Shown here piece by piece: positions 1-12,185 of a stretch of 64,000 bases of DNA. Source of the stretch: Metellina segmentata (lineage: Eukaryota > Arthropoda > Arachnida > Araneae > Tetragnathidae). How positions within the stretch are numbered: the first letter of the stretch is position 1; every line of letters starts with the position of its first letter. The notes under the pieces are model-generated. The model searched no databases and was not told where the DNA came from. It worked only from the letters and a program-made list of their open reading frames with translations. The position numbers were made by a program, and so were the translations under genes. The stretch covers positions 88,148,478 through 88,212,477 of the forward strand of contig OX375873.1 of the NCBI GenBank assembly GCA_947359465.1, read 5' to 3'.

Positions 1-1292
1 CAGATATTTGATTGCAATGTGTTTTATGGTATACATTATGTATTAGTTTAGTGAAGGCAATATTAAACATTTCTTTATTGTTATATTTAGATGAGTTTCA
101 TGCTAAAACACCTGAGTAAGTATACTTAAATCAACCATAATTTGGTAGTTTTGGAAAAATTGGAATGTCTATTGAATATTACGATTACTTCGATTGCTTT
201 ACCAGTACTACTAAAAAGTAATTAAATTCTTCAAAAAATAATTTTTTTAATGGAATTTCAGCTCTGATATTTTATTTATTTCGAGTCTTATTTTCGTTCT
301 TTGAAAACGATTTCCGAATATTTAGGACAGACGATATTGTTCAACGAACGGGAATGAACAAGATCGCTTGAGCAGTGATACTATATTCCGTTTCTTTAGC
401 TCTGAATTAATTTCACATTTCTAAATGTTGTGCAGTTTTAGTTGTAAGTTGTGGTAACTGAGCGAGAGCAAGAGATAAAAATGAATCAAAAATTAATAAC
501 TTTAGAAAAAAAAATTTCCGACCTCTTTTATTTTGTTTTATTTCGCTGTTTTCTGTTTAAAATATTTATTATTTTAAGAAATGTGTTTTCTTTCTCATCA
601 CACGCAACACCACCAAAAAGTATTCGACTTAAAAATAACAGGTAGGTCAGAATAAATTTTCAGTAAATTTTAAGTGTAGTTATGCCATTATTAAAAGAAT
701 AATGCCGTTATTGAAAGAATAATGCGGTTATTTAAAGAATAATGCCGTTTTTGAAAGAATGATGCCGTTATTAAAATAATAATAATGTTTAAAAAATCCG
801 AACTAGAACTTTTAAAACATTAAAAAATTTGTTGTCATAATGACAGGAGAAGATTACAAAATTTCACTGTGTCACATACCGAATGCAAGAGAGACACAAG
901 TAAAAAATATACTGTTTTCTTAAATATGAGTGCGAGAGCACTCGCCGTAAATCGCAATTATTATTAATTGAGTTGAACACGAAAAGAACTTAAGAAAGAA
1001 AATTCCAAATATCCCTCAAAATCGTCTTTTGTAATAGAAACCTTAGTGTCACCTTTCGTCATTTTGTAGCTTTATCATACAGCAAGGGTGCGATGTATGT
1101 GAAATGTATTACATGAATGGATATGCATGTGTAGGATTTGTGTCCAAAGTAAGTTGAAGAAATTATAAAGATGGCGAAAGGTATTCAAATAAATTTTTAT
1201 TCTACAAAAAACGTAAGTCATTATATATTTTGATTCTCTCTTCAATTTAGAGTAAACCAATTCAAACCCAGTAAGGTTGGGTATTTTGCTAG
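1..1292 (+). mobile_element. HelA Helitron, copy A (5' truncated by window edge)
   Basis: The sequence starts inside a repeat that aligns base for base with the interior of copies at 18.6 kb and 20.3 kb and ends with the family 3' terminus GTATTTTGCTAG at 1281-1292. A short stem (CCxA...TxGG) lies just before this end, as expected of Helitrons. No Rep/helicase coding sequence is visible, so it is non-autonomous. A 20-21-bp unit containing GCCGTTATT and GAATAATG is tandemly repeated about five times at 683-786. The 3' end abuts the 5' end of copy B with no spacer. Confidence 0.85.
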
Positions 1293-2733
1293 TCTATATA
1301 AAAAAGGATGGAGTGTTTGTTTGTACATTGAATATTTTCGACCCATTTCAAGTTTTTTATCCGTTTTGGACCCTACTGATGCCGGATTCGCTTCTTTCAC
1401 GTTTGGTGTCTGTCTGTCCATTTGTCTGTCTGTATGTATGTGCCCTATACACGTCCGCACGGTTTAATATACTTTCATGAAAATTTGCATACAGTGAGTA
1501 CTTATCTTCATTTAGTGAGCCCAAGTGGTTGCGAAAGTCTGTCTGTCCGTCTTTCCGTTCTATGTTCGATTTTGTTTTTGTTTGTTTGCTCAGGCATCAC
1601 ATAAATTTTATTCCAGATACTTTATTACTATCTAATTTACTTCATATATTATCTATTAGTTTAGTGAATGCAATATTAAACATTTCTTTATTGTTATATT
1701 TAATTGAGTTTAATGCTAAAACACTTGAGTAAGTAACCTTAAATCAACCATAATTTGGTATTTCGGAAAATTGGAATGTATATTGAGTATTGCGTTTCTT
1801 TGATTTGCTTTACCAGTACTGCTCAAAAAGCAATCATTTTTTTAAATTATTTTTTTATGGAATTTTAGCTTTGATACTCCATTTATTTCGAGGGTTTTCT
1901 TTGTTCTTTGCGCAATGTAAACGATTTCCGAATATTTGGGACAGACGATATTGTTCAACGAACGGGAATAAAACGGAAACTCGTGTTTCTTTCGCTCTGA
2001 ATTAATTTCGCATTTCTTAATTTTGTGCACGTTTTAGTTATAAGTTATGGCAACTGCGAGATTAAGAGATGTAAAGGAATCACATATTAATATCTTTAGA
2101 ACAACTGTTTCCTTACATTTTTTATTTTGTTTTAGGTCGCTGTTTTCTTTTGTTTCCTGTTTTAAATATTTATTATTTTAATAAATTGTGTTTCTTTTTC
2201 ATCACACGCAACACCACCACAAAGTATTCCACTTAAAGTGGCAGGCAAGTCAGAATAAAGCACATTTTAAGTGTAATTATGACATTATTGAAATAATAAC
2301 ACCGTTATTGAAGGAATAATAATGTTTAAAAAATCAGAACTAGAACTTTTCAAACATTAAAATATTATTTGTCACAGGAGAAGATTGTAAATTCCACAAT
2401 GTTGCATGCCGGATGCAAGAGTGCCACAAGTGAAAAATATTGTTTTGTTGTCTATGAGAGCGAGAGTCCTAGCCGTGAAACGTCGTTTTTATTACTTGAG
2501 TTGAACATGAAAAAAACTTAAGGGAATTGCAAATTTCCCTCATAATCGTCTTTTGTAATAGTAACCTTAATGTCACCTTTCGTGATTTTGTAGTTTTGTA
2601 GTCCTACAGCAAGGGTGCGATGTATGTGAAATGTATTACATATATGGATATGCATGTGTAGGATTTGTGTCCAAACTAAGTTGTAGAATTTATAAAGATG
2701 GCGAAAGGTGTTAAAATATTATTTTATTCGACG

Positions 2734-2805
<72 letters not shown>

Positions 2806-2864
2806 TCATTACTTCAATCTAAAATAAACTAATTCAAACCGAGTGAGGTCGGGTATTTTGCTAG
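1293..2864 (+). mobile_element. HelA Helitron, copy B (full length)
   Basis: Begins TCTATATAAA and ends GGGTATTTTGCTAG, followed by T. Helitrons characteristically have 5' TC and 3' CTRR ends and insert between A and T. Near the 5' end it carries a CTGT-rich stretch; the interior matches other HelA copies. The internal 20-bp repeat is down to about two units (2279-2330) and a TA microsatellite has expanded near the 3' end. It is the most diverged HelA copy in the window. The base before its TC is the final G of copy A instead of the usual A. No protein-coding gene is visible. Confidence 0.88.
2736..2801. repeat. TA dinucleotide microsatellite
   Basis: About 33 TA repeats inside the 3' part of HelA copy B. 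The other HelA copies have an ordinary AT-rich sequence at this point, so the expansion followed insertion. Confidence 0.97.
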
Positions 2865-2865
2865 T

Positions 2866-4802
2866 TTTCTATAATTATTTTCTTCTTTAAAACTTGTATA
2901 GTTGTTTATGGGTATCTTAGAACATTAAAGAAGCATCTTGTAACAAACCATAAATCTTCAAACTATATTTAATATTGCGTATAACGTTTATTAATAATTT
3001 CTTTTCTTTCTTTTCCACTTTAACCTTTATGCTTTGTTATTTGCTGGGTTTTTTTCCAGAAAAACCTTTAACTTTTGTTCCCTTGAACTATGTGTCTAAA
3101 GCACACTATTATTATTATGAAATATCAGTCTGATAAGTGATTAATATAACTCTTTAAACTTATAATTAAATGAATGTTAAATAATTACATGGCTAATTGT
3201 TTATAGTTTTTGAATTGATTAATGACAGTTATAAGTGAAAACAATCTAATCCAATAGTAAATATATATGTAAACTAAATAAAACAATAAAAATTTAAACT
3301 ATACTTTTTGTTTGCTCAAGAAAATTTCGATTTATTTGAAAAATTATGTTCTTGACATCATATTTTACTTGAAATTAATTTGTACAAATTTTGGTTCATA
3401 GAAATGAAAACTAAGTTTATATTAAACCTGACCGGTATAGATGACATTATATATTCATTCATTATTTATATATTCATTATAATTATGAATATGTAAAACC
3501 AAATTAACCAGACATTATGTCAGATGAATAAATTGATCTGAATGTTATATTTTTGAACTTTTACAAGAAAGAAAATACTTGTCAGTATTGCATCTTATTA
3601 ATTGTTCAGAATCGTTACAGATTTTAATAAAACGCAAATGATGATAATTTCAGTTTTGCTCTCCGGTATGAATAGCACAATATAACATCCTCTATTAAGC
3701 TCTCTCACTCTCTTTTCAATTAATTTCATTACTGTGAATTGAGGCGCAATGATTTAAACAATTCAGATTACATAACAACCGTATCACGGAAAATGTTTCT
3801 ATTACCACTTCATTTCAGTTGCCTCTACTGCAAGTTATTAGTATTAGTTTAAAATGAATAGTGTTAAATTAAAGGGAAATTCCCGTAATTGATGTTTAAG
3901 AAGAAAATAAAATGGGTTATTAGTAAAATAAGTTAACAGTCAAAAAGTAGTATTAAACAACGAACTACATATCACATGAATTAACAGATAAAAGTCCGAT
4001 AAACGTATTCTACGCAATGCTGTCGAGTTAATAAATTTGAGATAAAAAATGTTGAGATTATTTCTTTTGTTAAAGAAATTTCGTTACTGATACTCGTTTT
4101 TATACAAGTTCTTTATGAATTGCTATATTATATTTTATTAAAAGCGCAACTCAAAACGACGTTTTTATGCTATTTTCTTTGTATTGAAATCTAATTTCCT
4201 GTATCTGAAGTTATTTGGTATGACTTAATCGGCTTAGAAGAGGGTAAATAATAAGACGAGAACGAGATGAATAAATTTTGTAAAAATGGAATAATAGATG
4301 GAATAAAAGTGTTTATGAGAAATTTATTAATATCTCGGAGTGCATATGCCAATCATCTCCCAATTTAAGAAAACATTCATGACAGGAATAAAATTAAAAA
4401 TAATTTTAAGATTAAAATTAAATTATTCTATTAAAACCACGATCAGTAATACTTTTTTAATCACCACCAAGGAAGTAATTTCCTTAAACGTTTTCTTAGA
4501 AGAAACTTGAAAATAGTTCAAAACAATTTTCTAACTGTATGTGTTTGAAGTTGGAATATGGGTTGTTCCAGATTGATATAGATGGAAAATAAACCCTAAA
4601 AGCATAACATGAATTGTTGTTTAAAGAAAATTCCTTTTAAATAAAAAAATATATATAGTTTTTAATATATAGTTTTTATGAAATTATTTTTCTTACATTT
4701 ATAATGGAATGAAGGAATTAAAAACATTCAATTCAAATTTTATTTCCAGCAACATTAAAGAGAAAAAAGTAGATTTTAATTTATTTCCAGTTTAATATTA
4801 AA
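2866..4802. other. AT-rich intergenic DNA, no gene seen
   Basis: Low-complexity AT-rich sequence with no open frame of note and no clear inverted-repeat pair. Confidence 0.6.
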
Positions 4803-5456
4803 CTAGGGGGCCCGCCCCCTGCTCGCTAACGCTCGCCAACCCCCAGAGGATTGCTTCGCAATCCTCATTGGTTCGCTGCGCGAACCTATGCTCGCTTCGC
4901 TCGCATCAATGAAGACATGTGTCCTAGCAGAAGGAATTGTTTACAAAATATGATATTCCAAAAAAATAATTTTCAAATCTAAATTTTATGCTGTTTTCAG
5001 AAAAGATATTTACAGTACCTCTGGAATCAGAATTAAAATGGAAACTTTGAGCAAATTTTGACTCGAAATGTGAGCGTTGATTTGGAAATTGAAAACCCAG
5101 CATGTTGGTTGTGTGTACATTTACCCAGTACTCGAGCCATCCACGCTTTTTCATTGAGTTTGTTGTCGAAAGTTGTAATGCAAGCGTCTTGTTGAACTAT
5201 AATAGTTTGCCCCGAAACGGACCTTTTTTTAAAAAATGACTATGAAAAGATCCTCCGTTTTCTTTGATTTCTATTATTTACTGCAACAGCTCAACTAAAA
5301 TTCATTTTTTTTTTCAATAAAATTTCATCTGATAACGCTATAAATTCAATTGAAGCGCGAGGCTTTGAGATAAACAAAGAATCGTACAATGTTGCCAAAA
5401 CGCGAAAACAAATAACGTCTTTTTTGCGTGCCACGTAAGATAATTATATATATAGA
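4803..5456 (-). mobile_element. HelB Helitron, copy 1
   Basis: On the minus strand the element starts TCTATATATATAATTATC and ends GGGCCCCCTAG, between A and T of the host (TC/CTAG Helitron hallmarks). The 3' 120 bp is GC-rich and full of small hairpins: a GGATTGC/GCAATCC stem, a GGTTCGC/GCGAACC stem and a terminal GGGG/CCCC stem, with direct repeats of GCGAGC between them. The second copy at 61167-61797 confirms both boundaries. Non-autonomous at 654 bp with no coding sequence. Confidence 0.85.
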
Positions 5457-8184
5457 TGTTCTTCATAAGATCAGTACCAAGTTGTTATATTTTAATCTTT
5501 CATTTAGAATTTTTCGTTAGTTCACTTTTTTGAATTTAAGGTTTTTAAAAAGGAATTTTCATATCAATCTTTTCAATCGGGTAGAAGCACTTTTCTCTGA
5601 AAATCATAAGGTGAGTTACGTTCAGTGAGTAAAGTACGTCTTTTCTGTCTGGCTTTAGGAGATCAATAATCAATAATCTCCAAGAATATTTTACCTATGA
5701 ATATAAATTAACATTTAAAAATATTCACTGTATGAAGTTTTCAAGTTATTTATGTCCCCAAAACTTCAATATTTATGTAAATTTGAAAATAAGTCACAGA
5801 AACCTTCTTATTTATCATTCATAGAAACCTTCCTATTTCATCAAGGCCCATAATATTTTGGTACTATGAATCTGACACTTTTTTTCTGATGGAATTTCAA
5901 AGCACGAACCTAGTCAAACAATTCATCATAAATATTCAATTCGATGCATGTGATCGCTAATATTAAATTAGAGAGGTAATAATTATTAGAGCAGGTTGCA
6001 ATTATCAATCAATTTTTCATAAATTTATAGTATACACATTTCAATATCTTATCCTGTACCTTCAGAACAAACTACTTTAAATGATATTTTACAAATAAAG
6101 TGTAACGCCTATGGGAGATATAATGGCACAGTTTACACTTGTTGTCATATTAATAACTTAAGAGGAAACTTCTGGCCAAAATATTACTTTAAACCAAAAG
6201 GAAGTTTAATTCACGCTAGCAGATATGATAGAGTTTATAAAAGTAGATATGACAGGAAATATAATTTTATCGAGATCTGTAAACAAACCATTTTGTTATG
6301 TATTAACAAATTAGCAAAGAACATTTTGAACTTTTCAAAAGCACACTCGAAAGCTCAATTCAATGTTTAATTCAATTACCCATAATTTAGAAGCTTCAAA
6401 TTTCATTTGAAATGAATATAATCTTAAATAATTTTTTAATTCTTACAGACGATTATGAAATGCGTCCATAATTGAAAGTTGAATTTCATCCAATTAATCG
6501 AACTTCACAGCCAACTTTTACAGCTACTTTTAAAATAACTCTATTATAAGATTTTCCCCTTCTGTTCCTATCTTCATCCTTCTTGCAGCGATATTACCAA
6601 AACGTAATTCCGTCAAGTAAAGGACCGCAAAATAAAAATTCTCTCCCCGCATTCAAAAGATTCCGGCGTACAATTTTATTTATCATCAGACTTTACAAAA
6701 GTTTACGTCTTGCAGAAAATAACTGAAAAATTAAATGAAGTGAGTTACATCGTTTCAAAAACAGACTCGCGGCTGGATTTCACATTTTATAATGGGTCTC
6801 CATTGTGGCGGCGGGGGAGGACGTAATGGTAGAAAGTAAATCACATTTCTCCAAAGAGAAATTTGAAAAGTACGATGGTACAGCAAATGAATGCTGGCCA
6901 GGCGAAATGAAGCTTGACTCTTTAATGCTGATAGTCTAGTTGTATTGAGTGTAAGCAGTGGCTCTGCGCATGCCACGATTGGGGAAAGTGCAAGAGTCTA
7001 ATTAATAGCATGAGGAGAGATGGCATTGTGGGTGTTGAGATTGTGAGCTCTGGGTGTTATTTAGATGCTGGCGAAGGATTTATTTGCATGATTTTATTTT
7101 TCAGTGAATAAAAAGTGCAGTGAATTATTCAATTATTTATAAGACATGTTCCAGAAACTTATTATCTCATATTAAAAATAGTTATATGGTTATAGTTACA
7201 TGGTTGTGAAAGAAATCACATTTAACTCTTGAGTATCACATTAGTATGACCTAACGTACTTTTTTAAATTCGCAAATGTTGTAAATTTGGAGATGAAACT
7301 CAAAATTATGATTTTGATAATTCGTATTCTACATTAGTGTTTGTAAATTTGTTATAAATATTTTTAGATTTTGGTTATTTTGATTTAAGTCTGATGTATG
7401 ACTTTAGGCGTATATTATAGAACTGATGCCTTTATTTCGGTCTGTGCAATTGTACTTTCAATATATAAGTAATATTGTATACACTCTTGTTTTTATCTGT
7501 AGTTGCAGTTTCTTTATTTACAGAACAGGATAAAAGGGTAGCACCTCTTTTTTTATTCCTGTATCGTTTATAAAATACAATGCTTAGGTGTATCATTATA
7601 CATGTAATAGCGTTTTCTCTTAATTCATACGTATTATTGTGTTTAAGGCGTTGTTTTTAAAATAAAGTGCGTACAATCTTTGATTTCCAATGACCACATT
7701 TTGAGTTTGAATATTTCAAATCAATATAAAATTTTGACGTATGATATCACGTATCAAATTTTTTGATCCGCCGTTACAGGAGTATGAGTTTTTAACTTTC
7801 AATGTTCCTAATGTTAAATATAGTTTCCTATAACTTTTATTAAAATCTTTGGATCTTGCTGCTGTTTTTCTATATTATTATTCAACACGCCTAACAAAAA
7901 TTACGTGTTTATCTTTTAAAATCATTTATACCAAGCAATATGAATTATGAAATTTATATTCTGAGGAATTTTGTTAGCAGTGCCGATATATTTTATGAGT
8001 ATCAATTCAGAAGAGCTCATATACCACCTTACAAAATTTCAGTTCCTTATTCTGTGTTGACGTTTCTCAATCCTTTAACAAAAATGTACTAAAAAAAACC
8101 TTTTTTTTTCAAGAAGGGGGGGGGGTAACTGAAATTCGGGCACTAAAATTTGAACCTACATTTAAAATATGTATCAAAACTAAT
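5457..8184. other. Intergenic DNA, no gene seen
   Basis: AT-rich, with a slightly less AT-rich patch near 6755-6980. No motif, splice-consistent exon or repeat boundary could be supported. Confidence 0.55.
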
Positions 8185-8712
8185 GGTTGCTCCACACAAA
8201 CGGCGACAGCAACAAAGACAGGCCACATTTTGTTGCTTGTCTCTGTCGCTGTTAAAAAAGCCTTCACACCACGGGCGACAAGAATTTATCTGCGCATGCG
8301 CATAATCTTTTTCGAAAGCAAAATATTTATTTGATTATTTCTTCTTCTTGCAAGATGGTTGACAGATCAAGTCCGCATTTAACAAAACTCCTTTTACAGC
8401 GAAGACGATTGACAAAGAAATTAAAATTTCTTGCATAGTATTTCCTTATATTTCACTGAAATAGTTCGCTGAAACCAAAGCTATAGATAAAGCTTAGCTA
8501 GAACGTCAACAAAAACAAAAACGCTGGTAGCGAGAGTCACAATCTTTATTCTGATTGGCTTTTGGCATGGCGACAGAGACAAAATAACTTCTTCCAAAAC
8601 TTGAAAGCGCAGCGACAGAGACAAACCTTAAGAAACAAAATGTGTTTGTAATACGCATGCGCAATAGCGAAGAAACATGTATTTTGTCGCTGTCGCCCTT
8701 GGTGTGAAGCCA
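8185..8712. mobile_element. PIF/Harbinger-like deletion derivative
   Basis: Imperfect terminal inverted repeats of about 30 bp: the left end has CCACAC then GGCGACAGCAACA, and the right end read inward has GGCTTCACACC then GGGCGACAGCGACA. Further inverted GACAGAGACAAA copies and GCATGCGC motifs lie inside each end. The interior holds a 27-codon reading frame resembling the start of a transposase. No clean target duplication was found, so assignment to Harbinger rests on terminal style and similarity to the element at 38-40 kb and is tentative. Confidence 0.5.
8355..8438 (+). pseudogene. Transposase-like N-terminal stub
   Basis: A 27-codon frame starting ATG at 8355, with a basic leucine-rich run (LTKLLLQRRRLTKKLKF) and then TAG. 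It lies centrally in the 8185-8712 element and is probably the remnant 5' end of that element's gene after an internal deletion. Far too short to be functional, and the family call is an inference. Confidence 0.3.
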
Positions 8713-9266
8713 CGATTAACCTCAAATGCCGTACAAAGTCATCAGTACAGAGGTATCAGGATTATGATTACGGAAAATTTGGAGCTTCCACTAATATTAA
8801 TTTGGTTTGCTGTGATGCGTTATTACGTTGCTCTCCTAAGAAGGAGCACGAATAAAAAAGTGATTCAATTTTTGTGGAGGTTGTATTTTTCGATAGGAAA
8901 TGTAGATATTTTAAAACAAACCTTCAACTCGGTTCTTTATATCAAAGACATTATTCTTTTGCAGCACGTTCGCGAGTAAGCATTATTATATCAATGCAGA
9001 TAATTCCGTAACGCGGTACATAAAATGTGAGTGTTTGATATATTTTCCAAAAGAGATGTTTTAAGAAAGGTTGGTCGTCTCGAAATCAAACCCATGTTTC
9101 AGAGTTCAAGAGAGATTTTCTCACAAGATCATATTTAAATTCATGTCTAGCCTATTCAGCACGAGAATACTTAAAACTTTTCCGTTTGCGAAACGTGAAA
9201 TGTTTTACTTTACAAGGCAACGGATATCTGTTTCACAGTGCTGGGAGAATATCAATGTTGTGTTTG
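8713..9266. other. Intergenic DNA between two small transposons
   Basis: Open frames here have no recognisable motif. The sequence is probably the host background into which the flanking elements inserted. Confidence 0.5.
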
Positions 9267-9274
9267 GCGATTTG

Positions 9275-9469
9275 GGTGGAGTGGTCGTTCACGGTAAGAC
9301 GTTTGTCGCCAACTAATTTTTGTCGCCAAATCAAGATGGCGGCCAAATTCCGTAACAGCAGATAGGGTTGCCATAACAAAAACGGCAGATGTGAAGAAAA
9401 GTCCGCAAAATGTAAAGGTTACCATATTTGGCGACAAATCGCCTTCTTACCGGGAACGACCACTCCACC
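9275..9469. mobile_element. 195-bp MITE with 8-bp target duplication
   Basis: Terminal inverted repeats of about 40 bp begin GGTGGAGTGGTCGTTC at the left and, read inward, GGTGGAGTGGTCGTTC at the right, continuing to TTTGTCGCCAA. The element is flanked on both sides by GCGATTTG (9267-9274 and 9470-9477), a perfect 8-bp duplication. hAT, P and Merlin elements make 8-bp (or, for Merlin, 8-9-bp) duplications; GG termini argue against typical hAT. No coding capacity. A decayed relative is at 28186-28275. Confidence 0.85.
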
Positions 9470-9477
9470 GCGATTTG

Positions 9478-9945
9478 AAAAAGTAGATTTGTTTGAAAGG
9501 CGAGTTTTTCATTGAATATTATTTTTGTAATTTAAAATTCCTTCGTATTCCATCGAGAATCGTAGATATCAAGGAACGATAGTATTTTAAAGGCTGATTT
9601 CAATAAATAATCGAATTTTTCTAGAACTAATTATTCGAAGACTCTTAGAACGTATTAAAATATTCTTCTTTCAGATATAATACACAATCTGAAAGACAAT
9701 CCGATTGTTGCTTATTTTATGGTTTTGTGGTGAAAGGAGGCCATATCTTGTTAAGCTGCGACAAATTATACAACTTCAAGTAAAACTTGTCATAAAAGAA
9801 TGCGTTAAGAAGAAGAAATGGCGAATCTAGTGGAGTGGGGATGAAAGTAGAAAAAGATTGCAGTGATATCCCGGGACCGAGATCCTCGTGTTTACGAAAA
9901 ACAGTAAACCCCAATTGAAAAGAATATATCACTCGAGTACCTCGT
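9478..9945. other. Intergenic DNA, no gene seen
   Basis: Spacer between the MITE and the P-like element. No supported feature. Confidence 0.5.
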
Positions 9946-10169
9946 GTACGTGCAATACCTCCTAGAGATAAGAAAGCCGAACCACTACGTCACTAGAGAG
10001 TAGTGACGTCACAAAAATTAGGCGATGATAGGAACGCACTGGTTACGAAAAAGCCTGAAATAACTGCGTAACGTTATGCGGTGAAAATTGATGAATGTGT
10101 TGGTTTTTAACTTTTATAAAGTTATACTTTTGTTGAAGCATATTTTTTTTTTGTACTCAAAGCAGTATT

Positions 10170-10325
10170 AAGATTCCCTTTGAGTGTTCAGTTCCTCATT
10201 GTAGAGGATTGTAGAACAACGATGCAAATTCAATAGTTAGTCTTCAGCTTTCCATCTGACCCAGAGCTCAGAAGAAAATGGATATCGGCAATTCCGAGGA
10301 AGGATTATGTCTTAACAATTTTAAA
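10170..10325 (+). pseudogene. THAP domain exon 1 of P-like transposase
   Basis: Translation shows the start of a THAP zinc finger: CSVPHCRG (first Cys pair of the C2CH motif), then in another frame FSFPSDPELRRKWI, which contains the conserved Pro and Trp of THAP domains. THAP domains bind the transposon ends in P-type transposases. At least one frameshift and a TAG interrupt the exon. It ends at a good splice donor (GTAAGTG at 10326). The matching acceptor TTTTAG is at 12180-12185, after which the reading continues with the last part of the THAP domain. The call is based on motif recognition plus the downstream transposase. Confidence 0.75.
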
Positions 10326-11209
10326 GTAAGTGAAGATATTTTTTTATGTTGGCATTATATTCTGTAGTTTTATGATGATCGAAGCATATAAAAAACTTCA
10401 TGAATTGAAAAAAATATAAAGATACTTTTGTATGGTGACTTTTGTTTTTGAGTAAAAATATAACGTAATTAGTTAAAAGCCGGCAAGAACCCGGATATGA
10501 TATGTGCAGTAAAAAGACTTCGTTGAAACTTATACATGACTTATAAATGATAAAGATATGGTAAATGATAAATAATTGAGTATATATAAAGTTACGGTTT
10601 AAAATGTATAAATCAATAATAGTGATAACAATACAGCAAAACATCTTAATTGACTTTAGTTATGATTAAAAAACAATTCGAACAAATAATGAATAAGCCT
10701 ATTACAGTATTATTTTGTTTATATATCCTAAACCTCTCCCATGTCATAATATCAACATGGAAAGTTTGCTGTTGAGTGACATGAATTTAATATCCATAGA
10801 CAGTATTGAGATAAGAGTTGAAAAATAATAATTTTCATTGAGAAAAATGCATGTTTTGATCATTTGTAAGGCATTAATTTTGTAAAATACTCCATGTTTA
10901 TAACAGTAGCCAATCAACAAAAATAGTAATAATGCAATTTTACTTTAAAAAAAATAAAAGCATTATAGAAGAAGAGAAAATTTTGTCGAGTAATAATTCA
11001 TAATTATCCTTCTGCGTCCTACTGAAACTGTCTGGGGGAGCTCTGCATTTCTGTATAGACATATCGCACCCTGGCAATAAAAGTGACACAGCTCAAAATT
11101 GCAGAATTTGAGAAACATCACTTAAAGGATACTATAAAACATTGAAATAGTATAAGCTTTCTTTAAATTTTAGGTAAGTATTTATGGTGGTTACTTCTAT
11201 TATATTCTA

Positions 11210-12022
11210 CAGGGTGTCCTAAAAGATCCTGTACTCCAACTTTAAAAAAATTTATTGCCAGTGTTTTTTTTTAATTATTGAATTTTATCGTCTGCATATT
11301 GTTTTATCGACTCTTTCATTTTTATCGTTTGATTTTCTTTGCACTCAAGTTGTGCGATAAAAGAGTTCCATGTCATTTTGTTCTTCATTGCAAGATAAAT
11401 TTAACATGCATTCAGAGAATTGTCCTGTTTGAGGCTTATTTAGAATATAAATCGCATGAAAGATGTAAAGATTTTTGGCGACAGAAATATCCAAAGGATG
11501 CAATACTAAGTAAAGATACCCTGTATCAACTTATTCACCAATTTGTTGCATTATTAGAAGTGAATGAATGAGACTCTTGGTTCCAACAAGACGTTGCAAC
11601 TTGCCATTCAAAATGTTTTGAAACAACCATGAGCATGCTTCAAGATTTTTTGGCGATCACCTCGTCTCAATAAACCTTTGGCCATTTCGTTCCCTAATCT
11701 GCACATTCCTTATTTTTTTCCTGTGGGGATATTTAAAGAACAAAGTTTATGAAGATAATCACCAAACAATAGGAAATCTGAAAATTGTCATTACTCAGCA
11801 TCTTGAAACGTGTTTCTAAAAATATGAGCAAACTTCAGTCTTGCCTCCAAGAAAAAGATGGAAATTTTGAACATTTATTGTAAACGTAAGTTCAAATTGT
11901 TTTTTTCTACGTTAGGTTAAAAGTGCTTTTTACCATTAGCATAAAAATTATTGTTTTGAAGTCTGTTGTTTTTGTATGGTAAATTTACGAATTGTCAGTA
12001 CAGGAACTTTTAGGACACCCTG
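11210..12022 (+). mobile_element. Mariner-type deletion derivative (IS630/Tc1 superfamily)
   Basis: Flanked by TA on both sides, with 24-25-bp inverted repeats beginning CAGGGTGTCCTAAAAG. The left part encodes a helix-turn-helix-like segment (IVLFEAYLEYKSHERCKDFW), and the right part encodes, with stops, the DDE-domain signature FQQDVATCHS followed by a decayed SPDL-like and LWG-like stretch (about 11580-11830). The centre of the transposase, including the first catalytic Asp region, is missing. It lies in the intron of the P-like element and is younger than it. It belongs to the same broad family as the intact element at 53.4-54.9 kb. Confidence 0.8.
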
Positions 12023-12185
12023 TATTTAATAGTAATATAGGGCACCTCATACATATTTTTCTATAACATAACATCAAAATTTTAATTTTTTGACTTCACT
12101 TTTCTAGCCGGGGTGCGATTTGTGTGTGTTTGTGCGTTAGAAATTTAAATAAGAACTCTATTTTAAAATTATTACATAATTTTAG

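Noticed and set aside
1242..1604. Several overlapping open frames at the HelA 5' end, rich in Val/Cys/Leu/Ser
   Set aside because: They are translations of the CTGT/TGTTTG-rich Helitron 5' region and appear in all frames; low complexity, not genes.
6755..6976. Open frame in a slightly less AT-rich patch
   Set aside because: No recognisable domain, and the patch contains G-rich low-complexity sequence.
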